Below are positions 31,981 to 43,033 of a stretch of 64,000 nt of DNA, piece after piece. The stretch's first letter is position 1. Every line of letters starts with the position of its first letter. The position numbers and the translations under genes were made by a program. Under the pieces are notes generated by a model. The model had not been told where the DNA came from and ran no database searches. It worked only from the letters and a program-made list of their open reading frames with translations. The DNA comes from Phialocephala subalpina (Eukaryota; Ascomycota; Leotiomycetes; Helotiales; Mollisiaceae). The stretch is from positions 1,532,881 through 1,596,880 of the forward strand of contig FJOG01000006.1 of assembly GCA_900073065.1 (NCBI GenBank), given 5' to 3'.

Positions 31981-32906
31981 ATGTCTCAGTCCCCCTTTTC
32001 GACTAGCGAGTTGGATCAATATGAATTGGATCGGAAAAGAATGCTGTTGCTCCCATTTCTGGCGTCTGGTTTTCCGACAGGCCCAGAGCATGATAAGAGA
32101 TTGAAGGAGCAAGCGAGGTTAGCAGAGCAGGCTGCTCAAGCAAGTCGCCCGATTCAGTCGCCATTGATGGCAGGGTACGACACCTCCACCATCTCGCAGG
32201 TAAAGATTTCCCCACAATGGCTATCTAGCTACGGGAACTGACTGTGGTTCAGCGTCCCCAAAAGCAACTTCCGATCGAAGACAAAATTCAGATCTGTTCG
32301 TCTCGATTGGAGCGCTGGGTCGAGCTCACAGCGAAATTTGATACCGGAACTCAGGATGACTGGATATCATTTTCGATCGTGAAAGATCTGCAGCTGTCTG
32401 CGGACAACGACGAGCTTGTTGTCTACGAGACCTTTACTGGCGAGGTTATGGAATCTTCCATGGTTGTCAAGAATCTCGCGTGGAGCTCAATTGGCACCGA
32501 CTCAAGGAGCTGGGCTACAACTTTCCGCATCGCACCTGAAAATGCGCCGTTCCAAGTACTCTTTGGCAGTGACTTCATCGAATCGAAGCAGATATACTCC
32601 TTCAACAAAGCGAACTTGATATTGACTAGGAAAAGGGGAACGAAAGGTCAGTTAGCATCTAATTACTGAATAGTAATGGCTGAAGCTAATGCAAGTTTGA
32701 TTTCAGAAGACAACAGAGTTCGCCAGCAAAGGGAGGCCAGGGCTGAAGCAGAAGCAGACGAATTGGAGAGACAACGCCGAGGACACGACAATGCTTCTGG
32801 ACAAGCAAATGGTGTAGGTGGTAAGGCGCAGCAATCGAGGATCAAAGTGGAAGAAAAAGAGAAGAGCAATATGTACTATGATGACGAAATGGAGACGGAC
32901 AATTGA
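31981..32906 (+). CDS. Protein with retropepsin-like aspartyl-protease fold
   Basis: Exons 31981..32199, 32253..32646 and 32707..32906 give 270 residues. The 53- and 60-nt introns keep the phases. Residues 1-85 are hydrophilic. From about residue 93 the pattern is WVELTAKFDTGTQDDWIS, with Asp103-Thr-Gly at the position of the catalytic motif of retropepsins. About 100 residues of beta structure follow, closing with FQVLFGSDFIES, the equivalent of the family's I-L-G-x-D-F-L. The C-terminal 65 residues are Glu/Arg/Gln-rich and probably helical. There is no integrase, reverse transcriptase or zinc knuckle nearby. It therefore looks like a stand-alone fungal gene rather than a retroelement, though descent from one is possible. 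Protease activity as a dimer is inference. Confidence 0.65.
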
Positions 32907-33792
32907 TCGCGGTGCTGAATATGGAGGTAGAGGTACTTGGGTGAGTGCGACCACTGGCTGACGAGGACCGAATGTATACCCAATAAACTTCTTTGCGACT
33001 CATTTAACTGCGCTGGTATGCTCGAGCTAACATTTTCTGGGTGCAGAACAATACCGTAAAAAGCTCTGAGTTCGTTGCTCTTCTGAGCAGCTAGTAAGTA
33101 TGCGGATTTGGTGTGAAGATATATTGCATATCATTTAACTTTGCGCCTTGATGGTTGGTAAACTTTCAGATGAAGAGATCAAAAAACATGAGAAAACACT
33201 GAACGATCTGATGATAAAGGCTTGGATGCCTAAGGTTATGGAACACGTGAGCCCGCGTAGATTGAAACAAGGGACAGAAAGGTGGGGTGCATGCAATCCG
33301 TGGATCATGAATTTAGGTTACGCTTGCCTGCCCAAATCTCAACCTTAATAATTGAGATGCAATGTGGATCTGAGTATATGAAATCGGCAAGGAATTATGG
33401 TTCTCTAATTACTATTAAACAAAAAGCCACTGTGTGCGAGGACTCTGTTCTCATAACCTTGTGAATCTGGTTCCTGCCGCATGTCGTCTGACGCTTGCAT
33501 CTGTACGAAGTACCATCCGGACGGAACCTTATCCAGATCTGCTGCCAAGTGCATCGAACGCAATCAAACACTCAGCTTTATCGCGAAGTCAAACATAACG
33601 TTCCTGTTCATTTTATATCAATCGACTCGCAATTCCCAGATCGACGAAGTCCTCCTTTCCACCTCCAGTCGTTTCCCCAGCGTCGCATTCCCGCATTCAA
33701 CTGCTTCTAGGCCATCCATATCTGACTCCCTACCTCACAAGCTGCGACAGCAACCCATCGAATCCTCCTACGAAGATGCAACGGTTGCGACA
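32907..33792. other. Intergenic region
   Basis: A 65-codon plus frame at 33151-33348 (LSDEEIKKHEKTLNDLMIKAW) is helical in character. It has no context and is not called as a gene. The stretch 33481-33792 is open in the frame of the next gene but reads like an untranslated leader. Confidence 0.4.
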
Positions 33793-34962
33793 ATGGATCA
33801 GGACCAACGCGAGTCTATGTTGACAGCTCTGCGATCCCTGGCGCGAAAGCTAGGGCCGTTGGAGCGCAAAGCACATCGGTGGGGGTCGTTGCGGGGACAC
33901 TTGACAGAATGCTTCAATGAGAATTATCTCGACAAACATTCTACCACAATCCTTGATCTCTTTCACGACTGCCTTGATAGCATCGGGTCTTCGAGTACTG
34001 CATCTGCGAACTCCTACCGACAGACAGCCCCTCCTGACGCCACCTCAGCCGCTTCGCTACTGTCGTCGACTTCAGCGATAGGGAATGACCCTTCATCGTT
34101 CATTAAGGTGGACGAGGGATTCATCCAGACAACAACAGCTTTGCAAGGGGCAAGGTTCTCATATTCGGATCGAGAGGACAATCTTGTTGGCTGGCATATT
34201 TTGAAACGATACGATCTGGTGTCCGAGGTGAAGAATAACAGGGTAACCCTAACGTTCTTCTTGCAATCGAGACGGAAAAGAACTTACAAGCTCGAGTTCA
34301 AGACTAAGAGAAAAGCCTCCTTTGATGTGCAACTCGGCTCAAGATGGGAAGACGAGGGTGAAGAGCTAGAAGAGAAGTTTACCAGGTTGAAAATGCGACC
34401 CAACCAGACACAAGTGGCGAGAAACAATGCTGCGGCCGGGGTCGACCCCTCTGCTCAAATGATACCGCCCGACTATCTTGCAAGCGTCTTACTTGCTTTG
34501 TGGAATGGAAGCGGCAATGGCCTTGCTAAGGATAGGACATTCTTGGAGCCTCAAGCTGTAATAGCTCCGCCGATGCCCGTACCAATTGCACGACCGGAAA
34601 CAGGGATGCGGGGCACAAGACAAGGCAGCAAGGTCGAGCGCGTCGCCTCTCCCATTTCATTCGAGTCGAGGGCTTATGAAGCCGAATCAAACAAGACTTC
34701 TCGAATGAGTCCTAGACCAAATCGTGGCGGGCATGGCTCCAACGCGAGCACGTCTAACTCTGACCTCTCCGACGGCTTCGATCACGACCACGAAGACGAA
34801 CGAGACAAATGTTCAGAAAGCTCGGCGCCGGATAATATAGACGACGAAGGAAGGGACCCAGCTTCCTGTGAGGATGATTTTCAGCCTCCTCGGTCATTTT
34901 TTTTGCCCCGGAATCTGGAGGAGGAATGTTACGGAAATCCTTGGGTGGATGATCACGGCTGA
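33793..34962 (+). CDS. Conserved-looking hypothetical protein, acidic tail
   Basis: 389 residues from the ATG at 33793 (MDQDQRESM, with ACA before the ATG). The frame is open 312 nt further upstream, but that part is Ser/Pro-rich and lacks protein character, so I prefer the internal start. Residues 1-55 are helical (LTALRSLARKLGPLERKAH). A Ser/Thr linker follows. A central beta-rich unit (about 115-200) has GWHILKRYDLV, NNRVTLTFFLQSRRKRTYKLEF and KASFDVQLGSRW, resembling a small ligand- or DNA-binding barrel. The tail is acidic and ends RNLEEECYGNPWVDDHG. I do not recognise the family. Nuclear or cytoplasmic location is likely, because no targeting signal is visible. Confidence 0.6.
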   Translation: MDQDQRESMLTALRSLARKLGPLERKAHRWGSLRGHLTECFNENYLDKHSTTILDLFHDCLDSIGSSSTASANSYRQTAPPDATSAASLLSSTSAIGNDPSSFIKVDEGFIQTTTALQGARFSYSDREDNLVGWHILKRYDLVSEVKNNRVTLTFFLQSRRKRTYKLEFKTKRKASFDVQLGSRWEDEGEELEEKFTRLKMRPNQTQVARNNAAAGVDPSAQMIPPDYLASVLLALWNGSGNGLAKDRTFLEPQAVIAPPMPVPIARPETGMRGTRQGSKVERVASPISFESRAYEAESNKTSRMSPRPNRGGHGSNASTSNSDLSDGFDHDHEDERDKCSESSAPDNIDDEGRDPASCEDDFQPPRSFFLPRNLEEECYGNPWVDDHG

Positions 34963-36365
34963 CGATAAGATCGATTCACTGCATGAAGAGTGAATATGAG
35001 ATTTTGTTGCGAGTACTATAGGGAACAGCGGACGGCGTTTTCGGAGTCAGGTTTGACTATGTTGGATAAGGGTTTCGAGTACGGATCATTCGCGCTCGAT
35101 GGAAGTGTTCCTATGACAGCCGCATTGATAGGCGTTTTGGTTCTTTGGGAGGCTTGGCTTGGCATCAAACAAAAGAAAGATTTCTTCATTGTCTCACAGG
35201 AATTTTAGGATGCCTGTTGATACCAGGGAGGGGAACTGTATTTATAAGGGCCCGCATCAGTTGGAGGCTAGATGTCGGGATGTACTACATATATGCATGC
35301 ATGTAGCTGCCCGATGATGCTGTCGCACCATTCAAGGAAAGACAAAATCTAATTAGAGGAGCACAGTTATCTCAAATCATTTTCGACCCATCATATTGTG
35401 TGCGTGCGCTATTCTTGTATGGTCTTGTATGCGGAGTCAACCCCTTTTATTGTTGATGGTCCAATCAGGGAGTTCTGTAAGAACACAACGTGGCTGGGCA
35501 GCGGTGCATGAGAGTGCTTTAGCAGTACTTCTATGATTTGTGGTATCGAGGTTTATCTCTACACTTACTTGAAGAACTACCCATTCATCAAGGAAGGAGA
35601 TGCTAATGGTCAGTTTAGTTCTGTTGACATTCCAAGGTTCCAAGATATGGTCAAATGTCACGTGAGGGCGACTCCGTACGCCACGGTCTGGGCAAAGGGA
35701 ATGTTGTGGTTCAACGGCACTACAGATCATTTTTCATTCAATACTAAAATTCTCAGATAAGGTGTTCTTAAGCTTGAAGCTACGAGGATGCTCTTCCGCC
35801 AGGTTGACTCGTCATATGGATGCTGATCTTCCAGATCAGCGCACTCTGAGATTCATCGGAGTCTGTCTTTATTTCTAGATTTTTCTGAGATTTGTGGAGA
35901 GACATCTGAGCGCCAGAACCGCTCATGGCGTAGAGAGCGAGGTGGCAGGCCTTACACTAGTGTAAAGATTGCAGAGTAATCTTACTTGCCCTTTCGAGCA
36001 CAGAAACTATTCATATGGACCAGACTCGATCATTTTTGTATGGTCAAGTTACATCGCATTGGTTAGTCTTCTTGATGGAGCTGAGTCGGCGCGCAACAGT
36101 GGCGGTGATAAGTCCTTGTGTGACGACGTTCAAGACAGCTTGGATTGGCGTCGTGCTGAGCGAGCTTTGCCATGATCATCTCCACCGTGAAGGCTCCAAC
36201 GTATGATTTCAAGAAAACTGTATCTAGTAGACGAAGCGAGCGCACTTGTGCCCCTTTGTGGATTCCTAGGTTGGGACAATCCTCGCATAAAACAGCGACC
36301 AAACCCGCTGAATTCGGTGGCCGTCGCACCTGAACATTGCGTTTATCTGTAATCTTGGGTATAGG
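34963..36365. other. Intergenic, likely decayed sequence
   Basis: No gene supported. Short frames (34990-35208, 35533-35760, 35969-36175 +) have no recognisable content. The right end abuts the truncated permease copy with no trace of its upstream exons. Confidence 0.4.
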
Positions 36366-36830
36366 TTGGGCAAGAGAGCATCCATCTTCTTTGCTTCGGC
36401 ATTCGTGGGGTCGATGTTCAGTAGATATTTGCAGGCTATGCTGTATACCGGGATGGATGGTACAGGTAAGCCCACCTTCTCGGAAGCACATTCCTCCTTT
36501 TCCTTTGTTTCGAGAGTCGTAAATATCCCGAAGCTTCTGAGACATTCTACTCTCCTGTTTGAACTGCCTGAAACAGATATACTGACACCAGATCTCGGGT
36601 ATAGATGGGCTCGCCGAATGGAGATGTCTCTTTATTTTTGACTGAGCTATCACACTCCCCATGGCGTTGTGGGGTATGTCCTTCCGCACTTGTTGGGAAG
36701 AAGTCATGCTAATGATCACAGCGTACTATGCAATTCCAGATCTGCCAAGTAACACTCGTGTCACTGAGACCCGAGGAGATAGAACTTGTTCGACAACGCA
36801 AGAAAATCGAGCTACCTCGTGGTGTCGATT
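36366..36830 (+). pseudogene. Truncated MFS permease paralogue (Dal5/Fen2 type)
   Basis: This stretch matches codons around residues 175-290 of the permease at 26059-27633. LGKRASIFFASAFVGSMF, YTGMDGTG, ITLPMALWG and YYAIPDLPSNTRV are nearly identical. It differs by an extra intron after GTACAG (GTAAGC...GGTATAG), a TGA where the intact gene has GGA (FIFDG), and a small deletion that shifts the frame after NTRV. The 5' half and the second six membrane helices are missing. It ends where an RNase III-like frame begins, so it is a fragment left by duplication and rearrangement, not a working transporter. Confidence 0.8.
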
Positions 36831-36844
36831 ATAGGCCGCCCCCA

Positions 36845-37511
36845 ATACCTGCTGATATGAATCCTGATGACTGGTTGGCAGAGGTCGTCGAAGCATTGTG
36901 TATCACCTCCACAATCATGACCTGCTCTTGGAGGCGATGGAAAGTCCAGAATCGGGTATCGTATATGTTGGAAGGAATAACAGCCCGGTTCCCAACGGCA
37001 ACGATCCGTTGACGAAATTTGGGAGAGCAGTTATGGAGCTGGTTATGGAGGACTAGTTCTATCGTCTCCCTGAGGTCGATGAAGGTAAGGACCCTAATCC
37101 ACCGCCACACGAGACCATGGCGAGACCGACACTACATTTAAGGTGCTCGTCCGGGAAATACTAACAACAATAGCGGAGCATGAAGAGCATGCAAAGACCA
37201 TCAAAAAGAAGAATCTGGTTGCAGTAGGCCAAGAAAGTAAGATTCAGCGTTGGATCCGACCTAGAAGAGGACTGGCACCATCAAATCAACAAAATCCTCT
37301 CGCGTTGATAAGAAGGGACATCTCAGACACATTTGGAGGGCATTATGGTCCCAGAGCCATTGAAAGAGCTATGGAAGCGCTTATCGGGGCAGTATATTAT
37401 GATGGTGGGATAGAAGCAGTGAAGAAGGTGATGATGGAGCTGCGTCCTCTCATCAGGAAAGCAGAGAAGAACACTGAAGAACCTATTCTTGAGAAGCACG
37501 CGTATCACTAG
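36845..37511 (+). pseudogene. Broken RNase III-like domain gene
   Basis: Pieces in order: a helical start ending AEVVE; after a frameshift near 36893, IVYHLHNHDLLLEAMESP; DPLTKFGRAVMELVMED; a TAG at 37054-37056 where the fold has an aromatic residue; then, after a possible intron (GTAAGG at 37085), NLVAVGQESKIQRWI and AMEALIGAVYYDGGIEAVKKVM. This matches the RNase III fold: the LL.EAL helix, a degenerate GDAVL signature helix, and the EA.IGA.Y.D.G helix. The signature aspartate is already replaced (FGRAV instead of GDAV), so its ancestor was probably a non-catalytic member, as many fungal RNase III-like proteins are. Frameshift and nonsense codon make it a likely pseudogene. Confidence 0.65.
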
Positions 37512-38810
37512 AAACAGCGTAAGCTGAGACCGGAATTGCTGGTAGGGTCAGGAAAATGAACCGTTGCTTTTGAAGGCGTGGCTCTGCTTCAAGATCGGGA
37601 TATCGGGGGGATTAGCTGCCGAAAACCAACATATGCACGTGACGATACCGAGGATCCTGGCCCAGCCAGCCTCGAGAGGAGGCCACCCATGAAGACGATG
37701 GCTCCGCATCTTAATCCAACAACGGTGAATCAATGAATAGAAGAGCACGAATCTGTATGATCCGAAGGAAACTTGTGCACGCTCACCTCGAGGAGCTTTC
37801 CAAAGACATGCCTCCAAAACTGTCCAGGAAGCACAACAGGAGGACCAAGGAAAGCACGCTTTGAACACTTTTCAAAGCTTCTGATGTGTCAAATATCTAA
37901 AACAGCCTCAGGAATGATGAATAGCTTGCTTCCAGGAGCGTGAATAGAGGCAGCTCTTATGAATCATCATCCTCGGCAGCAACGAAGCATCTGGGGAAGT
38001 TGCAAACAATGAATAACGATTGGTATGACTTTTGGATTGAATATAACATGAGATATGATAGCTATGCTCATTAGGATAGCAAAGCATAGGAATAGAGAAG
38101 GAAAGCTGGATGGCGGAAGCAAATTTATATTAACTTCTCCCAAAGTGCACGGACCACTTCCAAACTCGCTCTGAGAGTTTGCATTTGCGTTCTTGAGGTG
38201 GCCGAGTGAGTTGAATAGACACTCTGAGAGAGTTGTCAAGGATCCGTCTCGTTTGGGTAGGGAGTGTGATGACATGTCGCTAAGCTGCTTTGGAGGAGGG
38301 CCATGCAGCGCCTTATTTCCTCGCTTCTGGTTGGTCAACCTCGAGCCTCCGCACCATAAAAGCTGGCACTCCCCCCATCCACACCAACTTTCTCCCACAC
38401 TCTTCTTCCCCTTTCTCATCCATCAACATCCCCATCCCAACCATCATCAAACTCATTCGAATTTATTTGAGCCTCATCGTGCCCCTCTGTGGACTTCCAC
38501 TCGTGAGCCATATCCGGTACCCTCGATTGCTCTTATCGCCTGACTCTGTGATTGACACTCGCCAAGGCACCCACCAACGACCACCATTCATCAACATCTC
38601 ATCAACGATATATGTTCCATCGCTTTCAACCATCGATATCATCCTTTTCATCAACAACAATCATCAATATCAGCTCAGCTAGCCGTCGCAGCTTCTCAAC
38701 AGTGTTTTTCACGACTACTGCTCCAGCCTTACGCTTGTGACCGCTGCTCAGGCGTGAGATCGCTTCACCCACCAAAGGATCTGATAACTACCATCCACCC
38801 TTGGCCAACG
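37512..38810. other. Intergenic region and leader of the next gene
   Basis: No gene supported. The single-arm repeat GGCGGAAGCAAATTT is at about 38113. From about 38370 to 38800 the sequence is CA/TC-rich and ATG-poor, typical of a long 5' leader for the gene at 38811. Confidence 0.45.
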
Positions 38811-39816
38811 ATGCCGTCACCTGACTCCAATCCAAAGGAAAAGAGACCAACGAAGTCTGCGTTCTTGAAGACGTATCCCGGAAGACGAATCAAAAAGGTC
38901 CACTGGAATCGATCCGTCGTGTTTAACGATAACAAAGCGAAGAGGACCAGGTCGAAGTCGCCCTATCCAAAGACGAAAAAACAATCAGCTGAAAGGGCCA
39001 TGTCGTCTCAGCAGCCATCTGTAACCCCAAACCCCAAGATGGAGCAGAGGCCGACTCCGGTCGCTGGGCCGAGCAGACAGAAACCATCGAATCAACGCCC
39101 AGGTCAGTCAATCACAACGGTGGCTTCGAATCAACGTCCCGTGGGTGTCTCTGTCCCAAAAACATCAACAACGCAGCCCCAACGAACATATGTACCGCAA
39201 CCTCGCGCCCAATCAGTCGAGACACAGAAGTCTCCCAGGCAGCAACCTTCGCCAACTTGTGTATCGAACATGTACATACCATACATGAACGTGACAGTCC
39301 AATCTGGAGGAGGGATGAACGTGATTATGTCTCCTATGCACCCCGTGTCCGTTACAAACACCGGAGTCCAGCGCCCGACCGGAAACAAATCTGGAGTCAA
39401 ACCTGGGCTCAAGACTGAAGCCAGCGGCCACGCGGGAGCCAAGGGCCAATTTGGGGTCAAGGGGAATGTTCAAAAGAAGCAGCCAGTGGCCTCATCGCCT
39501 GTCCCCCCAGCCGTTCCCGACTCTCCTAGGCGGCTGCAGAAACCACCGCCAACACCGAGACCAGAAAGGCTGCCGACTCCAGACTTGCCAGATATCGCAG
39601 GCGCGTACTTTTGCGATGATCCATACTGTCATGGGTGTCTGAGCAAGGTGCAGGATAATGAGTTGTATTCCAAAATGAATCCTCAGAGTAAGCTCAACTG
39701 GGTCAGATTCTTCGTGAAGGAGGTATCGCTGACAATCTAAACCCACAGTTGAGGCAGCATTGGCATATATGAGGAAGGACAAGACTAACGCCAAGGCGAA
39801 TGCGAACAAGAAATGA
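38811..39816 (+). CDS. Proline-rich hypothetical protein with C-D-D-P-Y-C-H-G-C motif
   Basis: Exons 38811..39687 and 39749..39816 give 314 residues. The GTAAGC donor at 39688 and ACCCACAG acceptor, with CTGAC between, move the reading frame from an early stop (39740) to a coherent end, EAALAYMRKDKTNAKANANKK. Residues 1-60 are basic (RRIKKVHWNRSVVF). The middle is Pro/Gln/Thr-rich and disordered, with a short YIPYMNVTV-containing segment. Near the end, FCDDPYCHGCLSK (residues about 270-282) is a compact Cys/His cluster that could bind a metal. I do not recognise the family. The ATG at 38811 is the first in the frame after a stop-free non-ATG leader. Confidence 0.65.
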
Positions 39817-40493
39817 ACAATGATGTAATGAATGCGAGACGTAGTGAAAGTATTTCAGATGGATTGTAGTCTTCGGCCCATGGCGTTTTCCCGATCGCTG
39901 GGTAGTGCTGGAGTTCGGTTGGCTTCGGGGATAGTGGCTCGCTGGCTAGGGGTCATGGAAACAATTAATGACATGTAGCTGTCCCAAAATCTCCTGAATA
40001 TCATCCAATCTCCATATAAAGACCAATAACTATGACTTCCATCCTTGTGCCAATGTCTAAGAATGTGTTTATGCCGAAACTAGGTCCACCTTCGACGGAA
40101 TGTTCGAATCGTGGGTATTCGGCCAGGCTGACCCGCCAGTAACTCAGTGTAGGGCATCGCATCGAACGTATGGTTGTTGATAGAGGACCTGCGCATTTCC
40201 GCCGACCGGGCATTCAGGGTTTATATCGATCAAGAAGTCTCCGCGGTACATCCAGACTCGAAAAGGCGTTGTCGTGGTGGAGATCCATGGCTTCGAGTTC
40301 ATGAGATGTCGTTGAAAGCTCTCGTCAAAACTGCCTGGCATTTAGACCCGCTTATGTCAGCATCGACGACCCCGCCAAAATACCCCACCTTCCCGAAATC
40401 GCAGCTCAACTACAAACAAATCTTCAGAAGCTTCACTTCAGACACAATTCTCTTCAGAGCACAATATTTGACTTTTAGATACAAACAATCACA

Positions 40494-41009
40494 ATGGCAG
40501 ACTTCAAGCCTATCTACACCAAGGATGCTGCCTTTCGTAAGCTCGATTTCCTCCCAATTATTCCCAAACAACAGCTAACAAATTCCACAGCAGCAGGACC
40601 ATACGTAAATCCCACTTTTCTCCCTCTCCTCCAAACTCCCTCAATCCCCTCGTAGAATCTCAATTGACACCCTACACAGTCACAAGCCATCGCCACCCCC
40701 TCCACAATCTACTGCTCGGGCCAAATCCCCTGCGACAGCGCCGGCAAGATCCTCACTCTCGAAGACTCCTCCATAACCGCCATGACCGAACTCTGCATCA
40801 ACAACCTATCCGCCGTCCTCAAAGCCGCCGGCTCAGGTATCGAGAAAGTCGTTAAGGTCAATGTGTTTCTGACTAGCATGGATAACTTTGCGGAGATGAA
40901 TGCTACGTATGAGAAGTTCTTTACACACAAGCCGGCAAGGAGCTGTGTTGCTGTTTATCAGTTGCCGAAGGGGGTTCCGGTTGAAATTGAGTGTATTGCT
41001 TTGGCTTGA
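40494..41009 (+). CDS. RidA/YjgF/YER057c family (reactive imine deaminase)
   Basis: Exons 40494..40536, 40591..40604 and 40680..41009 give 128 residues, the standard family length. The middle exon is only 14 nt (AGPY). The order MADFKPIYTKDAAF, GPYSQAIATPSTIYCSGQIP, VVKVNVFLTSMDNFAEMNATYEKFF, ARSCVAVYQLPKGVPVEIECIA contains every conserved block, including the arginine in ARSCV that binds the substrate carboxylate. Known reaction: hydrolysis of 2-aminoacrylate and related enamine/imine intermediates to keto acids and ammonia, as homotrimers. Fungal members act in mitochondria or cytosol; no clear presequence is seen. The first acceptor is a CAGCAG tandem, so two isoforms differing by one residue are possible. 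Confidence 0.92.
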
Positions 41010-41261
41010 CTGAGTGGAGGAGATACTGCGAACCATGCTACGGCTTGAGGGGGAAGTTGTGAATGTGGAGGAAGGGCGGGGGCTGTTGGATGAGAGATGT
41101 GAAAAAGATACTATGGAAAGATAAAAGTATTGAGGTTTCGCAGAGAAGTCACATCCTAAACTTGTATGTTTTATATTTTGCATTGTCCTTTGCCAAGTGG
41201 CTCTGCTGAACTTGCCCACATCGTTTCGGTGAAGAGTATGTTGGTCATCTGAAGTCTTAAC

Positions 41262-41715
41262 TCAAACAGCGACATCGTCGTCTGGTAGCCATCCCTCAAG
41301 TGTGCCCACCGCAGTCTCAAGCATCTCCCTCTCCACCAATACAGGAGCATCGTTCTCTTGACCCTCTTCAATATAAAACTCCTTCAGCTCCTCGATGAGC
41401 TCCCGCAATTGCTCGACCACCTCCTCCAGATCCATACCCATATCCATCAACTTATGGTACATTCTGTAACCGATATCATGTCCCCACCTATGGGCTTGAT
41501 CCGTAGTGCCCAGTCCCACAGACCAAGACTGCATCGCGACAATCAGATTTCGGAGATCATCGTCTTCGGAGTCGTCGTCGCCCTTGGAAGCTTGCTTTTC
41601 ATATCATCAGGCCTTGAATACTCGAATTTGCTGCTTGATTCAATGACTGACGTACCCATGATTTAGAGAGGACAAGGAACTCCTCCAAATTTTGCTTGGT
41701 GACGTGTTTTGCCAT
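41262..41715 (-). CDS. Small acidic helical hypothetical protein
   Basis: Exons 41656..41715 and 41262..41594 give 130 residues. The 61-nt intron starts GTACGT and ends GAAAAG, and the phase is exact. The protein starts MAKHVTKQNLEEFLVLSKSW, has an acidic stretch (GDDDSEDDD), then AHRWGHDIGYRMYHKLMDMGMD. It ends in a Glu-rich helix (EEVVEQLRELIEELKEFYIEEG) and WLPDDDVAV. There is no signal, membrane segment or known motif. The tail of the plus-strand RidA gene is 250 bp away, convergently oriented. Function unknown. Confidence 0.6.
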
Positions 41716-43033
41716 CCTGCCGCCAAAAACTGTACAAGAACTTGATGTTTTGCTCTTGTTTGAAGTCGGTCTCAAAACACACTTGAGATCAATCCATTCA
41801 GTGTGCTTAGAGGATTTTTCTTTGTGTGTCAGTAGTCTACGCTTAATCATAAATTGACGAGGGTCCTGACTCTATGGCTATGGAAGTCGGCCAATGAACA
41901 GTCAAGCATTTGTCGTCGTTGAGATACTAGGGGCGATGCCAGCAGCCATCTTGGAAGCATGGAAATGTCACGAAAGTAATGAGAGGGTGAAAAAAATCAT
42001 AGGACAACAGGCCTATGCAACTCTTTGCAAGAAGGGACTTACTGTGGTACAATGACATTGGCCAAGGGTTGAGGAGGTTGTTGATACTTTGAGTGGCGAT
42101 AGGGCTGTGATGATAGACGAAAATACTTGACGGGAAGAGAAAAGCACGTAGACTTCATAGAGAAGCTGATCCAAACCCTTGCCTACATCTTCAGCACTTG
42201 GCTGTATAATTGGGATGGCAAATGCTCTTCAGATTTTTTTTTTTAACTAACTTGAACTCTCATAAATCTGTCTACGGCAATCGCGTCCAATCACTTCCCA
42301 ATCATTCATGAGAAACATGAGATAACTTACTTGCAATCACACATATAATAATATTGCCTACGATAATTAGATCACAGAACTCAGCATCGGAACATTTCTT
42401 GACTCCGCAAAGCAGGGGCGTGAACAACCACCCCGCTTCCCGAATATATCCCACCCTAGCCCGACCCAACCCCACCATCTCCAAACCACCGTATAGATTT
42501 AAATAAGCAATTTCTCTTCAACAACCGGCCAGCAGCATGCTATTAGGCTTAGTAGCTCAGGTCACTGCGCCGGTTACGAGTTGGAACAGAGAAAATCGCC
42601 TGCCCCGAGCTCAAAAGCGAGAGCACACGCCATATCGAAAAAAAATCCCAATCAACACCGAGGGATTTTCATAGACCACACTCGACATCGAGTGGTTTAT
42701 GTTTTTGCAATTTTTTCCTATGGCCTGATTAATTTTTATTCTTTTTGAGGGGTGGAGTTGGTTTTTTTGTGAAGTTTTTGGGTTGATGATTTTGGTTGCG
42801 GAGATTAAGCGAGAGAGGGGTTTACGAGGAAAGATCGAATTTTGGTTCGTAGACAATAATCTCTGTATTATCTCTGATAACATCCACCAAGTACCTTGAG
42901 AGGGATATCTCGCCTCGTTCCCTTTCTGAATCCAAAATTGCAACTTCAAATTTTTTCTCTTCAAGAAAACGCGTCGTCTTTCCTTCCGAGTCACGACATT
43001 TTCCTTCAGGAAACGCTTCCACGCACCCACGCC
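41716..43033. other. Intergenic region
   Basis: No supported gene in 1.3 kb. A T-run (42233-42243) and scattered short frames only. The minus frame at 42611-43030 is downstream of the next gene's stop and reads as 3' untranslated sequence. Confidence 0.4.

Noticed and set aside
3429..37511. TAG reassigned to an amino acid
   Set aside because: Several intact genes in the window end at TAG at the expected C-terminus, so TAG functions as stop.
42550..42590. tRNA-like A-box (TAGTAGCTCAGGTCACTGCGCC)
   Set aside because: No acceptor stem, anticodon arm or GGTTCGA-type B-box in register downstream.
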